DNA of 64,000 nt from Candidatus Nitricoxidivorans perseverans (lineage in GTDB: Bacteria; Pseudomonadota; Gammaproteobacteria; Burkholderiales; Rhodocyclaceae). A program made the position numbers and the translations under genes. Where the stretch lies: assembly GCA_030246985.1 (NCBI GenBank), contig CP107246.1, positions 1,180,282 to 1,244,281 on the forward strand, read 5' to 3'. A model generated the notes under the pieces. The model saw only the letters and a program-made list of their open reading frames with translations, searched no databases and was not told the DNA's origin. Shown piece after piece: positions 6,700 through 15,050 of the stretch (the stretch's first letter is position 1; the number at the start of each line of letters is the position of its first letter).

Positions 6700-9000
6700 T
6701 TACTTTGCGACCTTTTTGGCGCCGTTCTGTTCGAGGAAGGTCTTGGCGCGCAGGCCGAGGTCGGCGACCTTGACCTGGTACTGCCAGCACTGCTCGGCCC
6801 AGAGGTTGGCGTTCTCCCAGTCCTTCTTCTTCGCGGCTTCCTCGGCCTTGGCCTTGACCGCCGGGATCTTGCCCGCCTGGTCAAAGGCGTCTTCCACCAT
6901 CGCGACCACTTCCGGGAAGTCCTTGTAGTTGACGCTGGTGATAAAGGCCACCACGGAGTCGATGATCGCCTGGGTGTCGGCCACTTTCTTCACCGTCGCC
7001 TTGTAGTCGGCTTCGGTGTAGTCCTGCTTGGCCATCTCGGTCTTGGTCGGCTTCCAGCCCTTCGGCTTGACCAGCAGGTAGCCCATCATCTCCAGGTGCA
7101 GCGCGGAGCAGAACTCCGTGCAGTAGTAGGGATAGACGCCTTCCTTGTCCGCCTTGAACTTCACCGTCACCGTCTTGCCCGGCTCGATCGAGGCGTGCGT
7201 GTTGTAGGTCGAGACGGTGAAGCCGTGGGTCTCGTCCTGCGCGCGTTCGAGGTTGGTCAGGTGGATGGTGACCTCGTCGCCCACGTCCGCCTCGATCGTC
7301 TCAGGCGTGATGTGCGAACGGATCAGGGTGCCGAACACTTCAACCTTGTTGCCCTTCTTGACGGTCTTCTCCTCGCCCGCGCGCACGGCGCCCGAGTGCG
7401 GCTTGTCGGTGCGGCTGTCGGTGCCCACCTTGTAGCGCACGCCCGGCTTGAGCTTGTTGGCGGCGATCGACACGGCATAGTGCGGCTCGCCCAGCGGCAG
7501 CGGCATGTCGTACAGGAGCTGCATCTTGTCGTTGCGGATGTCGATCAGCTGGTGGTTCTGCGGATGCAGCGGCCCCACCGGCACGAAACGGTCGATGGCC
7601 AGCTTGTTCAGCGACACCAGGTAGTTGCCCGCCGGCTTCGCCGAGTCGCCTTCCATGCTCATCAGGTGGCCGATGTTGTAGTGCACGCTGATCGCGTCAA
7701 GCTTCTTGCCCGCGCAGTAGTCCCACTTGGCAACCTGGCTGTCCACGTACATCGAGGTGTAGGCAATGCAGGGCTTGGAGTCGAACTGGGTGTGCAGGGG
7801 GCCGAGGCCCAGCGCAACCTGGACATGCACCGCGTCCTTCAGGCCGATCACCGGGATGCCGTACGGGTCCTTGCTCTCGAATTTCCCGGCCTTGATCGCG
7901 GCCTGGATCTTGTCAAAGCTGTACACCGTGCCGTGCGAGTCGAGCTTGCCGCCCACGATGATGTACTTGCCGTCCGGGGTGACGTCGGCGCCGTGCGGGC
8001 TCTTGGGCTCGGGAATCAGGTACAGGATGCCTTCCTTGACCGAGGTCTCGATCGGGATCACCTTGTGGCCGTTGATGACCTTGACGCCCTTGCCGGAAGC
8101 CGCAATTTCAGCCGCCTTCTTCCAGTTCATCACGTGCAGGTAGTCGGTGTCCTTCGCGGAGCAGCCGGCTTCATACGGGGGACGACCCTTCTCGATTCCG
8201 CCCACGTACCGCTCGGCGCAGAAGCTGTTGGTGAAGGCCCATCCGTCCGACGGGCCCTTGCCGGCGTCCGACAGGTCCTGCCAGTAGGGGGGCGCCTCGA
8301 TCGTGAAGGAGTCCTTCGTCACGATCCGGCCTTCCTTGCGATCGAACTTCCAGTAGGTGATGCCGCCGCGGTATTTCTCGTTCATCTCTTCCAGCGGGTG
8401 GAACTTCTTGTTCTCCAGCGGCGCCGGGTACTGGGCGGCTTCAATCACGTATTCGCTGTTCGGGGTCACGAACGCGCCGCCGTGCTCGCTCTTGAACACG
8501 GGGTTCACGACGATCTGCTTGGTCTCGAAGTCGCGCAGATCGATCACCGCGATCCGCGGGTTGGCCTTGTCGTTAATGAACAGGAACTGGCCGTCGTATT
8601 CGCCGTTGGTCTCGGAAATCGCCGGGTGGTGCGTGTCGCCCCAGGTGATGTCCTTGCCGTCAATCTTGCCCTGGGCCAGCACGGCCTTGGAGTTCTCGTC
8701 GTAGCCATAGCCCTGCCACGGCTCCGGCGTGAACACCGCCAGGTACTTGAGAATGCGCATGGACGGGACGCCATACACGATGATCTGGCCCGACTGACCG
8801 CCCGAACTGAAGGTGACGAATTCGTCACGCTTGCCCGTCGGCACGTACGTCTTGGCCGCCGCCAGCAGATCTTGTTGCGACAATCCCCGACGCTTCAATA
8901 CGTCTTGCAGGGACTCCGGCGTCGACCATGCCGCCGTCGCCGCCAGTCCCAGCCCCGCCGCTACAACCAGCGAGGTGGTTTGCCTCATAAGTTTTTTCAT
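6700..9000 (-). CDS. nosZ: Nitrous-oxide reductase, clade II type, copy B
   Basis: The 766-residue product appears identical to that of copy A, with the same Sec signal, CuZ histidine motifs, CuA loop and heme-free C-terminal extension. The start is ATG 9000 with the same GGGAG ribosome site. Unlike copy A, it is followed at once by a strong terminator and is not linked to the cytochrome and nosB genes. Its promoter region has a RegA-like box (9086-9102) and a perfect FNR box (9133-9146). Identical coding sequences with different promoters point to recent duplication or gene conversion that allows separate control. Confidence 0.97.
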   Translation of the reverse strand: MKKLMRQTTSLVVAAGLGLAATAAWSTPESLQDVLKRRGLSQQDLLAAAKTYVPTGKRDEFVTFSSGGQSGQIIVYGVPSMRILKYLAVFTPEPWQGYGYDENSKAVLAQGKIDGKDITWGDTHHPAISETNGEYDGQFLFINDKANPRIAVIDLRDFETKQIVVNPVFKSEHGGAFVTPNSEYVIEAAQYPAPLENKKFHPLEEMNEKYRGGITYWKFDRKEGRIVTKDSFTIEAPPYWQDLSDAGKGPSDGWAFTNSFCAERYVGGIEKGRPPYEAGCSAKDTDYLHVMNWKKAAEIAASGKGVKVINGHKVIPIETSVKEGILYLIPEPKSPHGADVTPDGKYIIVGGKLDSHGTVYSFDKIQAAIKAGKFESKDPYGIPVIGLKDAVHVQVALGLGPLHTQFDSKPCIAYTSMYVDSQVAKWDYCAGKKLDAISVHYNIGHLMSMEGDSAKPAGNYLVSLNKLAIDRFVPVGPLHPQNHQLIDIRNDKMQLLYDMPLPLGEPHYAVSIAANKLKPGVRYKVGTDSRTDKPHSGAVRAGEEKTVKKGNKVEVFGTLIRSHITPETIEADVGDEVTIHLTNLERAQDETHGFTVSTYNTHASIEPGKTVTVKFKADKEGVYPYYCTEFCSALHLEMMGYLLVKPKGWKPTKTEMAKQDYTEADYKATVKKVADTQAIIDSVVAFITSVNYKDFPEVVAMVEDAFDQAGKIPAVKAKAEEAAKKKDWENANLWAEQCWQYQVKVADLGLRAKTFLEQNGAKKVAK

Positions 9001-9089
9001 GATATCGCTCCCAGTAAGTTGATGACACAACCCGCCTTCTTGCTCTGCAATCGCCACCCGCAGCCACCCTGTGACATGTGGTCGCTGCG
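6700..9089. repeat. 2,390-bp direct repeat, copy B
   Basis: This is the partner of 1934-4323. It starts at the stop codon of nosZ and ends four bases into the RegA-like box. Outside it the two loci share no obvious sequence. Confidence 0.9.
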
Positions 9090-9102
9090 ACAATTTGCCG
9101 CA
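9086..9102. promoter_or_regulatory. RegA/PrrA/ActR-type box upstream of nosZ copy B
   Basis: TGCGAC-AATTT-GCCGCA fits GCGNC-N5-GNCGC. Only the first four bases belong to the nosZ repeat; the rest is unique to this copy, which argues for functional selection of the pattern. Confidence 0.55.
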
Positions 9103-9132
9103 GACTCTATTCCCCCGCATACGGGTGCAACC

Positions 9133-9146
9133 TTGATTTAAATCAA
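9133..9146. promoter_or_regulatory. Perfect FNR/Dnr box upstream of nosZ copy B
   Basis: TTGAT-TTAA-ATCAA matches the FNR/CRP-family anaerobic consensus exactly. It lies between nosZ copy B (start 9000, leftward) and the FixH-like gene (start 9216, rightward), so it could serve either. Copy A has no equivalent. Confidence 0.75.
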
Positions 9147-9215
9147 TTCATGCACCAGATTGCGCCATGACAATGCGGCCTGCCTCCACACAGCCTCCCC
9201 GCCCGGTTCCGTACC

Positions 9216-9704
9216 TTGCCGAACAAACACCTGCTGATCGATGCCGCCGTCATTCTGGCTCTGCTGCTGACGGCAGCGGCCGGTTACTGGCTCTCGCCGT
9301 TCCTTCTGCCCAAGGTGGATGTGACCGCGACGCCCATGGCCGGTTGCGACCTGCATCGCCAGCCCTGTGCCGCCATCCTGTCTGACGGCGGACGCAGCGC
9401 TACCATTGAGCTTTCAGTCACCCCGCGCCCGATTCCCATGATCCGGCCGCTACGACTGGAGGTCGCCGTCGCCGGCGTCAGGGCTCGCAAGGTCGAGGTC
9501 GATTTCGCCGGGAAGGACATGAACATGGGCTACAACCGGCCTGCGTTGGAGTCCGATGGATCCGACCGGTTCGTCGGACAGGCCACCCTGCCCGTCTGCA
9601 TTACCGGGGAAATGGCCTGGAAGGTCACGGTGCTGGTGGAAACCGACCGGGAACGCATCGCCGCCCCTTTTCTATTTTATTCAAACCAAGGAGACATCCA
9701 ATGA
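9216..9704 (+). CDS. FixH/YtkA-like membrane-anchored protein upstream of PCuAC
   Basis: The product has 162 residues from a TTG start at 9216; no ATG or GTG is available in frame after the stop at 9168. One N-terminal membrane helix (residues 6-28) anchors a periplasmic beta-rich domain. The segment M-N-M-G-Y-N-R-P-A-L through the C-terminal half resembles the FixH/YtkA fold. Its stop overlaps the ATG of the PCuAC copper chaperone by 4 nt, so the two are made together. The context of nosZ and a copper chaperone suggests a role in copper delivery or cytochrome-oxidase-like assembly. I do not recognise a specific named family member. Confidence 0.6.
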   Translation: MPNKHLLIDAAVILALLLTAAAGYWLSPFLLPKVDVTATPMAGCDLHRQPCAAILSDGGRSATIELSVTPRPIPMIRPLRLEVAVAGVRARKVEVDFAGKDMNMGYNRPALESDGSDRFVGQATLPVCITGEMAWKVTVLVETDRERIAAPFLFYSNQGDIQ

Positions 9705-10213
9705 CGACCCGCAACAGCCTTCTCTTCGCCGCCCTGATGATTGCCGGCAGCGCATTCGCCGCCGGCGCCGCCGATAGTGTGACCGTGATCGACCCCTATG
9801 TCCGCCTGGCTCCGCCGAACGCCCCGGCCACCGGCGCCTTCATGGTACTGAAGAATGCGGGTGGCAAGGATGCCAAGGTGATCAAGGCGGACAATTCGGC
9901 ATCGAGGACCACAGAATTGCATACCCATCTCAACGAAGGCGGTGTCATGAAAATGCGCCAGGTGCCGGCCATCGAGATCAAGGCCGGTGGCGAAACAAAG
10001 CTTGCGCCGGGCGGCCTCCACGTGATGATGATCGACATGAAAGCGCCCCTCAAGGAGGGCGACACAGTCGCCATCACCCTGACCTTCGATGACGGCAGCA
10101 GCAAGAAGGTCGAGGCGCCGGTGAAGAAAATGATGACCAGCATGCCCACGCCCGCGGGGAGCATGGGCAGCGGCATGGATCACAAGATGCCCATGGACCA
10201 CAAGATGCACTAG
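9701..10213 (+). CDS. PCu(A)C-type periplasmic copper chaperone
   Basis: The 170-residue product has a Sec signal peptide ending near S-A-F-A-A-G and a PCuAC domain. The copper ligands of the family (His and Met in T-T-E-L-H-T-H-L-N and M-K-M-R-Q, then H-V-M-M-I-D-M) are present. An extra Met/His-rich tail follows (H-K-M-P-M-D-H-K-M-H), a plausible second copper site. In other bacteria PCuAC proteins carry Cu(I) to CuA centres. Here the neighbouring NosZ has a CuA and a CuZ site, so supply to NosZ is likely. The stop codon TAG is formed at the target site of the adjacent IS630-family element. Confidence 0.88.
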   Translation: MTTRNSLLFAALMIAGSAFAAGAADSVTVIDPYVRLAPPNAPATGAFMVLKNAGGKDAKVIKADNSASRTTELHTHLNEGGVMKMRQVPAIEIKAGGETKLAPGGLHVMMIDMKAPLKEGDTVAITLTFDDGSSKKVEAPVKKMMTSMPTPAGSMGSGMDHKMPMDHKMH

Positions 10214-11403
10214 TATTAAAACCCATAAATAACGCAACATGTATTATGCTGTCGCATACCCACCCCAAGACGAGGAGCTGGCTATGCGACAGACTGAGCT
10301 GCATCTTACCGACGAGGATCGCGAGTTGATCGAATCGTACCGGACGAAAGGTCTGCGCCATGCCCGGGAAGTGAATCGGGCGCATGTTCTTTCGGCGCTG
10401 GATCGTGGCGTTCCGGAGTCCCAGATCACGACGGTCTTGGGCGTAGGGCGCACGGTGATCTGGCGAACGCGGGCAGCGTATCTGGAAGGCGGGGCGGAAT
10501 ACGCGGTGCGCGATGTGGCGCGCCCGGGCAAACCCGCCCAATACGGCGCGGATGTCGAAGCGCAGATTTCAGCCTTGGCCTGCTCATCGCCACCGGAGGG
10601 GGCCACGCGATGGACACTCGAATTGCTTGAACAGGCGGCGCATTCCTTGGCCGGTGTCGGACCGATCAGCCGCGAAACGATTCGCCGGCTGCTAAAAAAA
10701 ACCGCATCAAGCCGTGGCGCAAGCTGATGTGGTGCGTCGGCAGACTGACCGAAGAGTACCGGCAGCGGATGTACGATCTGCTCGATTTGTACGCCCGTCC
10801 GTTCCGATCGAGAGAACCGGTCGTTTGCCTGGACGAGAAGAGCAAGCAACTGCTGAAGGATTCGCGCCAACCCCTGCCGATCAAGCCTGGAACGCCCGTG
10901 CGACTGGATTACGAGTACGTTCGCGGCGGCACCTGCAACCTGTTCGTGGCGGTCGAACCCAAGGGCGGATGACGGACCGTGCAGATGACCGATCATCGGG
11001 CCAAAACGGATTTCGTCGCCTTCGTCCAGTACCTGCTCGAACAGGTCTATGCGAAGGCACGTCGCATTCACCTCGTGCTCGACAACCTCAACACGCATTT
11101 CCGCAAGTGCTTCGAGGAAGTGCTCGGAATCAGGGCGGCGAACAAACTGCTGCGACGAGTCGTCTTTCACTACACGCCGAAGCACGCCAGCTGGCTGAAC
11201 ATGGCGGAAATCGAAATTGGCATCCTTGACCGCCAATGCCTCGATCGGCGCTTGCCTGACCGTGACGCACTCGCCAGTGAAGTCAATGCATGGCAACGAC
11301 GCCGAAACAACGAGCGGCGATGCATCGAGTGGACGTTCTCTCGGCAAGACGCGGATCTGAAAATGGCTCGGCATTATGTTGCGTAATTAATGGGTCGTGA
11401 TAC
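10213..11403 (+). mobile_element. IS630-family insertion sequence
   Basis: The element is 1,191 bp long. Its ends are 28-bp imperfect inverted repeats (10213-10240 and 11376-11403, 23 of 28 bases matching). TA is duplicated on both sides (10211-10212 and 11404-11405). The rebuilt empty site is CTAG, the target preferred by IS630. It holds one transposase gene that is interrupted, so it is probably inactive on its own. Confidence 0.9.
10284..11386 (+). pseudogene. IS630-family transposase, interrupted
   Basis: The reading frame begins at ATG 10284 (M-R-Q-T-E-L-H-L) after a GAGGAG site and encodes an N-terminal HTH region. Near 10693-10701 a run of eight A allows a -1 shift into the frame with the DDE domain; such slippage is a normal expression device in some IS630 elements. 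The second frame holds D in V-C-L-D-E-K-S-K, D in H-L-V-L-D-N-L-N-T-H and E in A-E-I-E-I. A TGA at 10970-10972, after V-E-P-K-G-G, then cuts it within the catalytic domain. This stop is a mutation rather than part of the frameshift, so the gene is classed as broken. Confidence 0.85.
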
Positions 11404-11435
11404 TAGGCCCCGGCCCTTCCCACATTCGGCCCCAA

Positions 11436-11456
11436 GGGCGGCTTGCACAGCCGCCC
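11436..11456. terminator. Hairpin between convergent PCuAC/IS and regA genes
   Basis: GGGCGGCT (11436-11443) pairs with AGCCGCCC (11449-11456) across a 5-nt loop. It sits 8 bp beyond the regA stop and may act as a shared terminator, though no U-run is seen. Confidence 0.4.
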
Positions 11457-11464
11457 GGCGCGCG

Positions 11465-11998
11465 TCAGGCTTTGACGGGCCGTTTCAGGAGCTTTCGCTG
11501 CAGGGTGCGTCGATGCATCTTGAGGGCACGGGCGGTGGAGGAGATGTTGCCGTGGTGCTCGTGCAGAACGCGCTGGATGTGCTCCCATTCCAGCCTCTCC
11601 ACCGACAGGGGTTTGGCGGTGACCGCCGTCGCCGCCCCCTCTGGCGCGGCATCCTCGAAAGCGGCGATGATCGCCGTTACGTCCACCGGCTTGGCCAGGT
11701 ACTGGATGGCGCCGAGCTTGACCGCATCCACCGCCGTGGCAATGCTGGCATAGCCCGTCAGCACCACGATCCGGCATTCCGGGTTGATCCGCAACAGCTG
11801 TGGGATCAGCGTCAGTCCGGACGCTCCGCTGAGGTTCAGGTCCAAAACCACCCGCGCTGAGGGATTTTGTCGCGCCGATAACAGTGCGGCCTCCGGCGTC
11901 AGCACGCCTTCGGCGGCGATGCCGCGCCGGATCAATGCCCGTACCAGCACGGCATTGAAGGTTTCGTCGTCGTCAACGACCAAGATAGATGGGGTCAT
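11465..11998 (-). CDS. regA: Redox response regulator RegA (PrrA/ActR family)
   Basis: The 177-residue protein has a receiver domain (D9-D11, phospho-acceptor D53, K in L-A-K-P-V-D), a short linker and a Fis-type HTH at the C-terminus (G-N-I-S-S-T-A-R-A-L-K-M-H-R-R-T-L-Q-R-K-L). This small size and layout are typical of RegA/PrrA/ActR, which control respiration, denitrification and nitrogen fixation genes in response to redox state. Its ATG overlaps the regB stop by 4 nt. Candidate RegA boxes occur upstream of regB, both nosZ genes and nifQ/hemA in this window. Confidence 0.9.
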   Translation of the reverse strand: MTPSILVVDDDETFNAVLVRALIRRGIAAEGVLTPEAALLSARQNPSARVVLDLNLSGASGLTLIPQLLRINPECRIVVLTGYASIATAVDAVKLGAIQYLAKPVDVTAIIAAFEDAAPEGAATAVTAKPLSVERLEWEHIQRVLHEHHGNISSTARALKMHRRTLQRKLLKRPVKA

Positions 11999-13290
11999 AT
12001 CGTCGCTCCTTCGGCAAGCGGCAACTCCACCCGGGCCAACCCGCCTCCTTCCGGCGGATTGCCCAGGGTCAAGCGCCCGCCCATGCGATCGATGGCGGCA
12101 TGAGCCAGAAACAGGCCGATGCCGCTACCGCCGGCATGGGCCGGCAAGGGCTCCCGCCCGGCACGCTCCAGAACGTCTGCCGGGAATCCGGGGCCATCGT
12201 CGTGCACTTCGATAAAGAGATGGCGACCATCCCATTCCCCGGAAATCGACACCTCGCCCCGCCCTGCATTCGCCGCATTGTTGAATAGATTAAGAAGCCC
12301 CTGCTCCAAGGTCGTCTCGACAATGACGACAGGGGCCGGCTGCGGTCCGGCCATCTCCAGCCGGCTCCGGGCATGCGGCCGCAGAACGTGCCAGCGGTCA
12401 CGCAGGGCCAAAAGCCAGAGATCGGCGCGGGCCGGGCGGGCGCCCTCGCCGCGACCGACGCCAGCCCGCTCGGAAAGGCCGGTGATGATGCCTTTGCATG
12501 CGCTGATCTGCTGGCGCAGGATCGCCAGGTCGGCGTGCGCCTCCGTATCCAGCCCCCCTCCATGCAACCCGCGCTCCAATTCCTCGACGATCACCGACAT
12601 GGTTGCCAGCGGCGTGCCAAGTTCATGGGCCGCGCCGGCGGCCAGCGTCCCCAGCGCCACCACGCGCTCGTCCCGCAACGCCTGCTCGCGAACCTCAGCC
12701 AGCCGTGTGTCGCGTTCCCGAACGGCGGCCGTCATGCGCACCACGAACCAGGCGATCATGATCGCGGAAACGACGAAGGTCAGCCACATGCCGGCCAGAT
12801 GGAGCCGGGTCGCCCGCCCGGCATCCGCGATGGCCAGTGGCACGAAATGCCACATCAACAGGGAATAGAGTGCCACCGCCAAAGCAGCGGTCGCCGCGAC
12901 AAATCCGCCGGACAGCGACAGCGCCGCCACCGCCACCGGCACCAGCAGCAAGGAAATCACGGGATTGGCCGCCCCTCCGGAAAGGAACAGCAATGCGGCC
13001 AGAGCCGCCAGATCGACGCACAGCTGGCCGAAGAACTCGGCCGGGCTGACGGGTTCGCCGCCGCGCACGCGCCGATGGGCAAGCACGTTGAACCCGGCCA
13101 TCAGCGCAGCCACGGCCAGCATGGGGATGGCCGGCAGGGGAATGACGAGCATCGGCGGCATCGCCAGCACGGCGACTGTCGCACCCGCGAGCAGCCACCA
13201 ACGCAGTGCAACCAGCCGCCGCAAGGCAAGCCGCAAGCTGGATCCGTCTCCGGCAGGAAGAGAAGAAGGCATGCCCGGATTATCCGGCAT
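11995..13290 (-). CDS. regB: Redox sensor histidine kinase RegB (PrrB/ActS family)
   Basis: From ATG 13290 the protein is 431 residues (ATG 13272 is an alternative). About six membrane helices fill the N-terminal half. They include G-G-A-A-N-P-V, which corresponds to the quinone-binding GGxxNPF motif of RegB. The H-box A-H-E-L-G-T-P-L-A-T follows, then a conserved redox cysteine in I-S-A-C-K-G-I-I, and ATPase motifs (N-N-A-A-N-A, D-D-G-P-G-F, G-S-G-I-G-L-F). RegB responds to the quinone pool and to oxidation of this cysteine. A perfect inverted repeat of the RegA type lies just upstream, suggesting autoregulation. Confidence 0.9.
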   Translation of the reverse strand: MPDNPGMPSSLPAGDGSSLRLALRRLVALRWWLLAGATVAVLAMPPMLVIPLPAIPMLAVAALMAGFNVLAHRRVRGGEPVSPAEFFGQLCVDLAALAALLFLSGGAANPVISLLLVPVAVAALSLSGGFVAATAALAVALYSLLMWHFVPLAIADAGRATRLHLAGMWLTFVVSAIMIAWFVVRMTAAVRERDTRLAEVREQALRDERVVALGTLAAGAAHELGTPLATMSVIVEELERGLHGGGLDTEAHADLAILRQQISACKGIITGLSERAGVGRGEGARPARADLWLLALRDRWHVLRPHARSRLEMAGPQPAPVVIVETTLEQGLLNLFNNAANAGRGEVSISGEWDGRHLFIEVHDDGPGFPADVLERAGREPLPAHAGGSGIGLFLAHAAIDRMGGRLTLGNPPEGGGLARVELPLAEGATI

Positions 13291-13316
13291 CGAAATGGAA
13301 AAAGCGCACGCCCGAC

Positions 13317-13333
13317 TGCGACAATAGGTCGCA
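13317..13333. promoter_or_regulatory. RegA-type box between regB and the cytochrome c4 gene
   Basis: TGCGAC-AATAG-GTCGCA is a perfect inverted repeat that fits GCGNC-N5-GNCGC. It stands 27 nt upstream of regB and 107 nt upstream of the divergent cytochrome gene, so it could control both. Confidence 0.6.
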
Positions 13334-13440
13334 CCGGTCGCTACCGGTTGAATCGCCCGAGTCGGGCCGCGCATGGATCGGGACGCAAGGGTTCTCGGGG
13401 TGCGATAGAATCCGTCGGATTTTTCTGTTGGATTTGCCCG

Positions 13441-14109
13441 ATGCCTTCCATTGCCCGCGTATTCCGTCTCCTGGTTTCCAGCCTGCTCATCGCCTCCGGC
13501 CCGCCGCTAGCGGCGCAGAATCTTGGAAACGGCAAGGACATCAACGAAGTTTGCGCCGCCTGCCACGGCAAGCTCGGCGAAGGCGGGAAGAGGGGCGAGT
13601 ATCCGCGCCTGGCCGGTCAGCGTGCCGCCTATTTGGAGGAACAGTTGCGCTCCTACCGGGCGCGCAAGCGCATCAACATCCCCATGTTCCCCTATACCCA
13701 GGAGCGCGAGCTGCCGGATGAAGACATCCGGGACATTTCCGCCTATCTCTCCTCCATCAAGCTTTCGACAAAATACCCGCAATTCAAGGATACGGACGAC
13801 GCGTATACGCGCCTGCTGGCGATGCAGCAGGTCATGATCATCCCGCGCGTCGAGGGCGACACGGAAAACGGCAAGATGATCTACCAGAAAAGCTGCGCCA
13901 CCTGCCACGGGAAGACGGGGATGGGACGCGGCAAGTTTCCGATGCTTGTCGGCCAATACACGTCCTATCTGGCGCGGCAGATGAACGCCTATCTCAAGGG
14001 GGAACGCCCGCACGACGAGGACGGCGCCACCGGCATCCTCAACTCCCTTCAGGAGAAGGACATCCAGGACACCCTCGCCTACCTGACCTTGATCCAGGAG
14101 CGGGATTGA
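13441..14109 (+). CDS. Diheme cytochrome c4
   Basis: The 222-residue product starts at ATG 13441 with a Sec signal peptide (M-P-S-I-A-R-V-F-R to P-L-A-A). Two heme motifs are seen, CAACH near residues 38-42 and CATCH in the second half. The spacing and the G-Q-x-x-x-Y-L repeats fit the two-domain c4 family. It lies between regB and the heme d1 genes, convergent to nirH. It could donate electrons to NirS or to a terminal oxidase; the partner is not shown by the sequence. Confidence 0.87.
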   Translation: MPSIARVFRLLVSSLLIASGPPLAAQNLGNGKDINEVCAACHGKLGEGGKRGEYPRLAGQRAAYLEEQLRSYRARKRINIPMFPYTQERELPDEDIRDISAYLSSIKLSTKYPQFKDTDDAYTRLLAMQQVMIIPRVEGDTENGKMIYQKSCATCHGKTGMGRGKFPMLVGQYTSYLARQMNAYLKGERPHDEDGATGILNSLQEKDIQDTLAYLTLIQERD

Positions 14110-14110
14110 T

Positions 14111-14587
14111 TCAACCGGCGATGCGCAGGCCGGTCTTCTTCAGGATGCGGCTGCTGTAGAGGATGTCGGCGGCACGGCAGGCGCCGCCGAGGAGGGCAGC
14201 GATCTGTGCCGTCTTTTCCTCGACCTCGGCGCGGCTTCTGCCGTGCACCATGGCAAAGAGGTTGTAGGGCCAACCGGGCAAGTGGCGCGGCCGCCGGTAG
14301 CAGTGGGTGACGAAGTCCAGGGCGCCGACCGCCTCCCCAAGCGCGTCGACGCGCTCGTCCGCCACGTCCCAGACCGTCATGCCGTTGGCCGTGTAGCCGA
14401 GGGCATAGTGGTTGGGCACGGCGCCGATACGGCGGATGACGCCGGTTTCCAGCATGCGCGCCAAGCGTTCCCGTACCTCGGCGGCCCCGATGCCCAGTTG
14501 CCCCGCCAGCGCCCCGTAGGGGCGCGGCACCAGCGGCAGACCGGCCTGGGTAGCGACCACGAGGCGGCGATCCATCTCATCAAGCAT
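14111..14587 (-). CDS. nirH: Heme d1 biosynthesis protein NirH (siroheme decarboxylase subunit)
   Basis: The 158-residue protein belongs to the AsnC/Lrp-like siroheme decarboxylase family, with an N-terminal winged helix and a C-terminal alpha/beta domain. The motif H-L-P-G-W-P-Y-N-L-F-A-M-V-H-G-R and the C-Y-R-R-P-R-H segment are typical of the NirH/NirL side of the family. Together with NirDL and NirG it converts siroheme to 12,18-didecarboxysiroheme for heme d1. Its start overlaps the nirG stop by 8 nt. It is the last gene of the leftward nir cluster. Confidence 0.85.
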   Translation of the reverse strand: MLDEMDRRLVVATQAGLPLVPRPYGALAGQLGIGAAEVRERLARMLETGVIRRIGAVPNHYALGYTANGMTVWDVADERVDALGEAVGALDFVTHCYRRPRHLPGWPYNLFAMVHGRSRAEVEEKTAQIAALLGGACRAADILYSSRILKKTGLRIAG

Positions 14588-15050
14588 GGAGCCTCATTTC
14601 CACGAAATATTCCCGCTCCTTTGAGAACGGGAAAACGGGGTAGCCCGTCGCCGTCTCGATGCCCCGCACCGCCCGGCCGATGCCCTCCGGCGTTTCCGTG
14701 GCCAGCACGAACCACATGTTGAAGGCGTGTTCGCGGCGATAGTTGTGCGCCACGTCGGGCAGGCTGTTGACGATCATGGTCACCCGCTCGAAATCGTCCT
14801 CGGGCACCTGCATCGCCGCCAGCGCGAAGGCGCCACCCATGCGTTCGATCTGGTACATGGGGCCGAAGCGCGTCAGCACGCGGCTTTCCAGCATGCGCTT
14901 CAGCCGCGCCAGAAGTTCGTCCTCGGTCAGCGAAAGGCTTTCGGCCACCTCGCGGTAGGGCTCGTCGACGAGGGGGAAGCCGCCCTGGAGGGCGTTGACG
15001 ATGAGACGATCCGTCTCGTCCAGGGCAGCCGCCTCAGTCCCGCGCGGCAT
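14580..15050 (-). CDS. nirG: Heme d1 biosynthesis protein NirG (siroheme decarboxylase subunit)
   Basis: From ATG 15050 (M-P-R-G-T-E-A) the protein is 156 residues, normal for the family. It has a winged-helix region (L-D-E-T-D-R-L-I-V-N-A-L onward) and the Y-R-R-E-H-A-F-N-M-W-F-V-L-A segment that matches NirD/NirG-type subunits. A longer in-frame start at 15170 would lie deep inside nirDL and is unlikely. The 5' end overlaps the end of nirDL by 17 nt, which implies translational coupling. Confidence 0.85.
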   Translation of the reverse strand: MPRGTEAAALDETDRLIVNALQGGFPLVDEPYREVAESLSLTEDELLARLKRMLESRVLTRFGPMYQIERMGGAFALAAMQVPEDDFERVTMIVNSLPDVAHNYRREHAFNMWFVLATETPEGIGRAVRGIETATGYPVFPFSKEREYFVEMRLHA

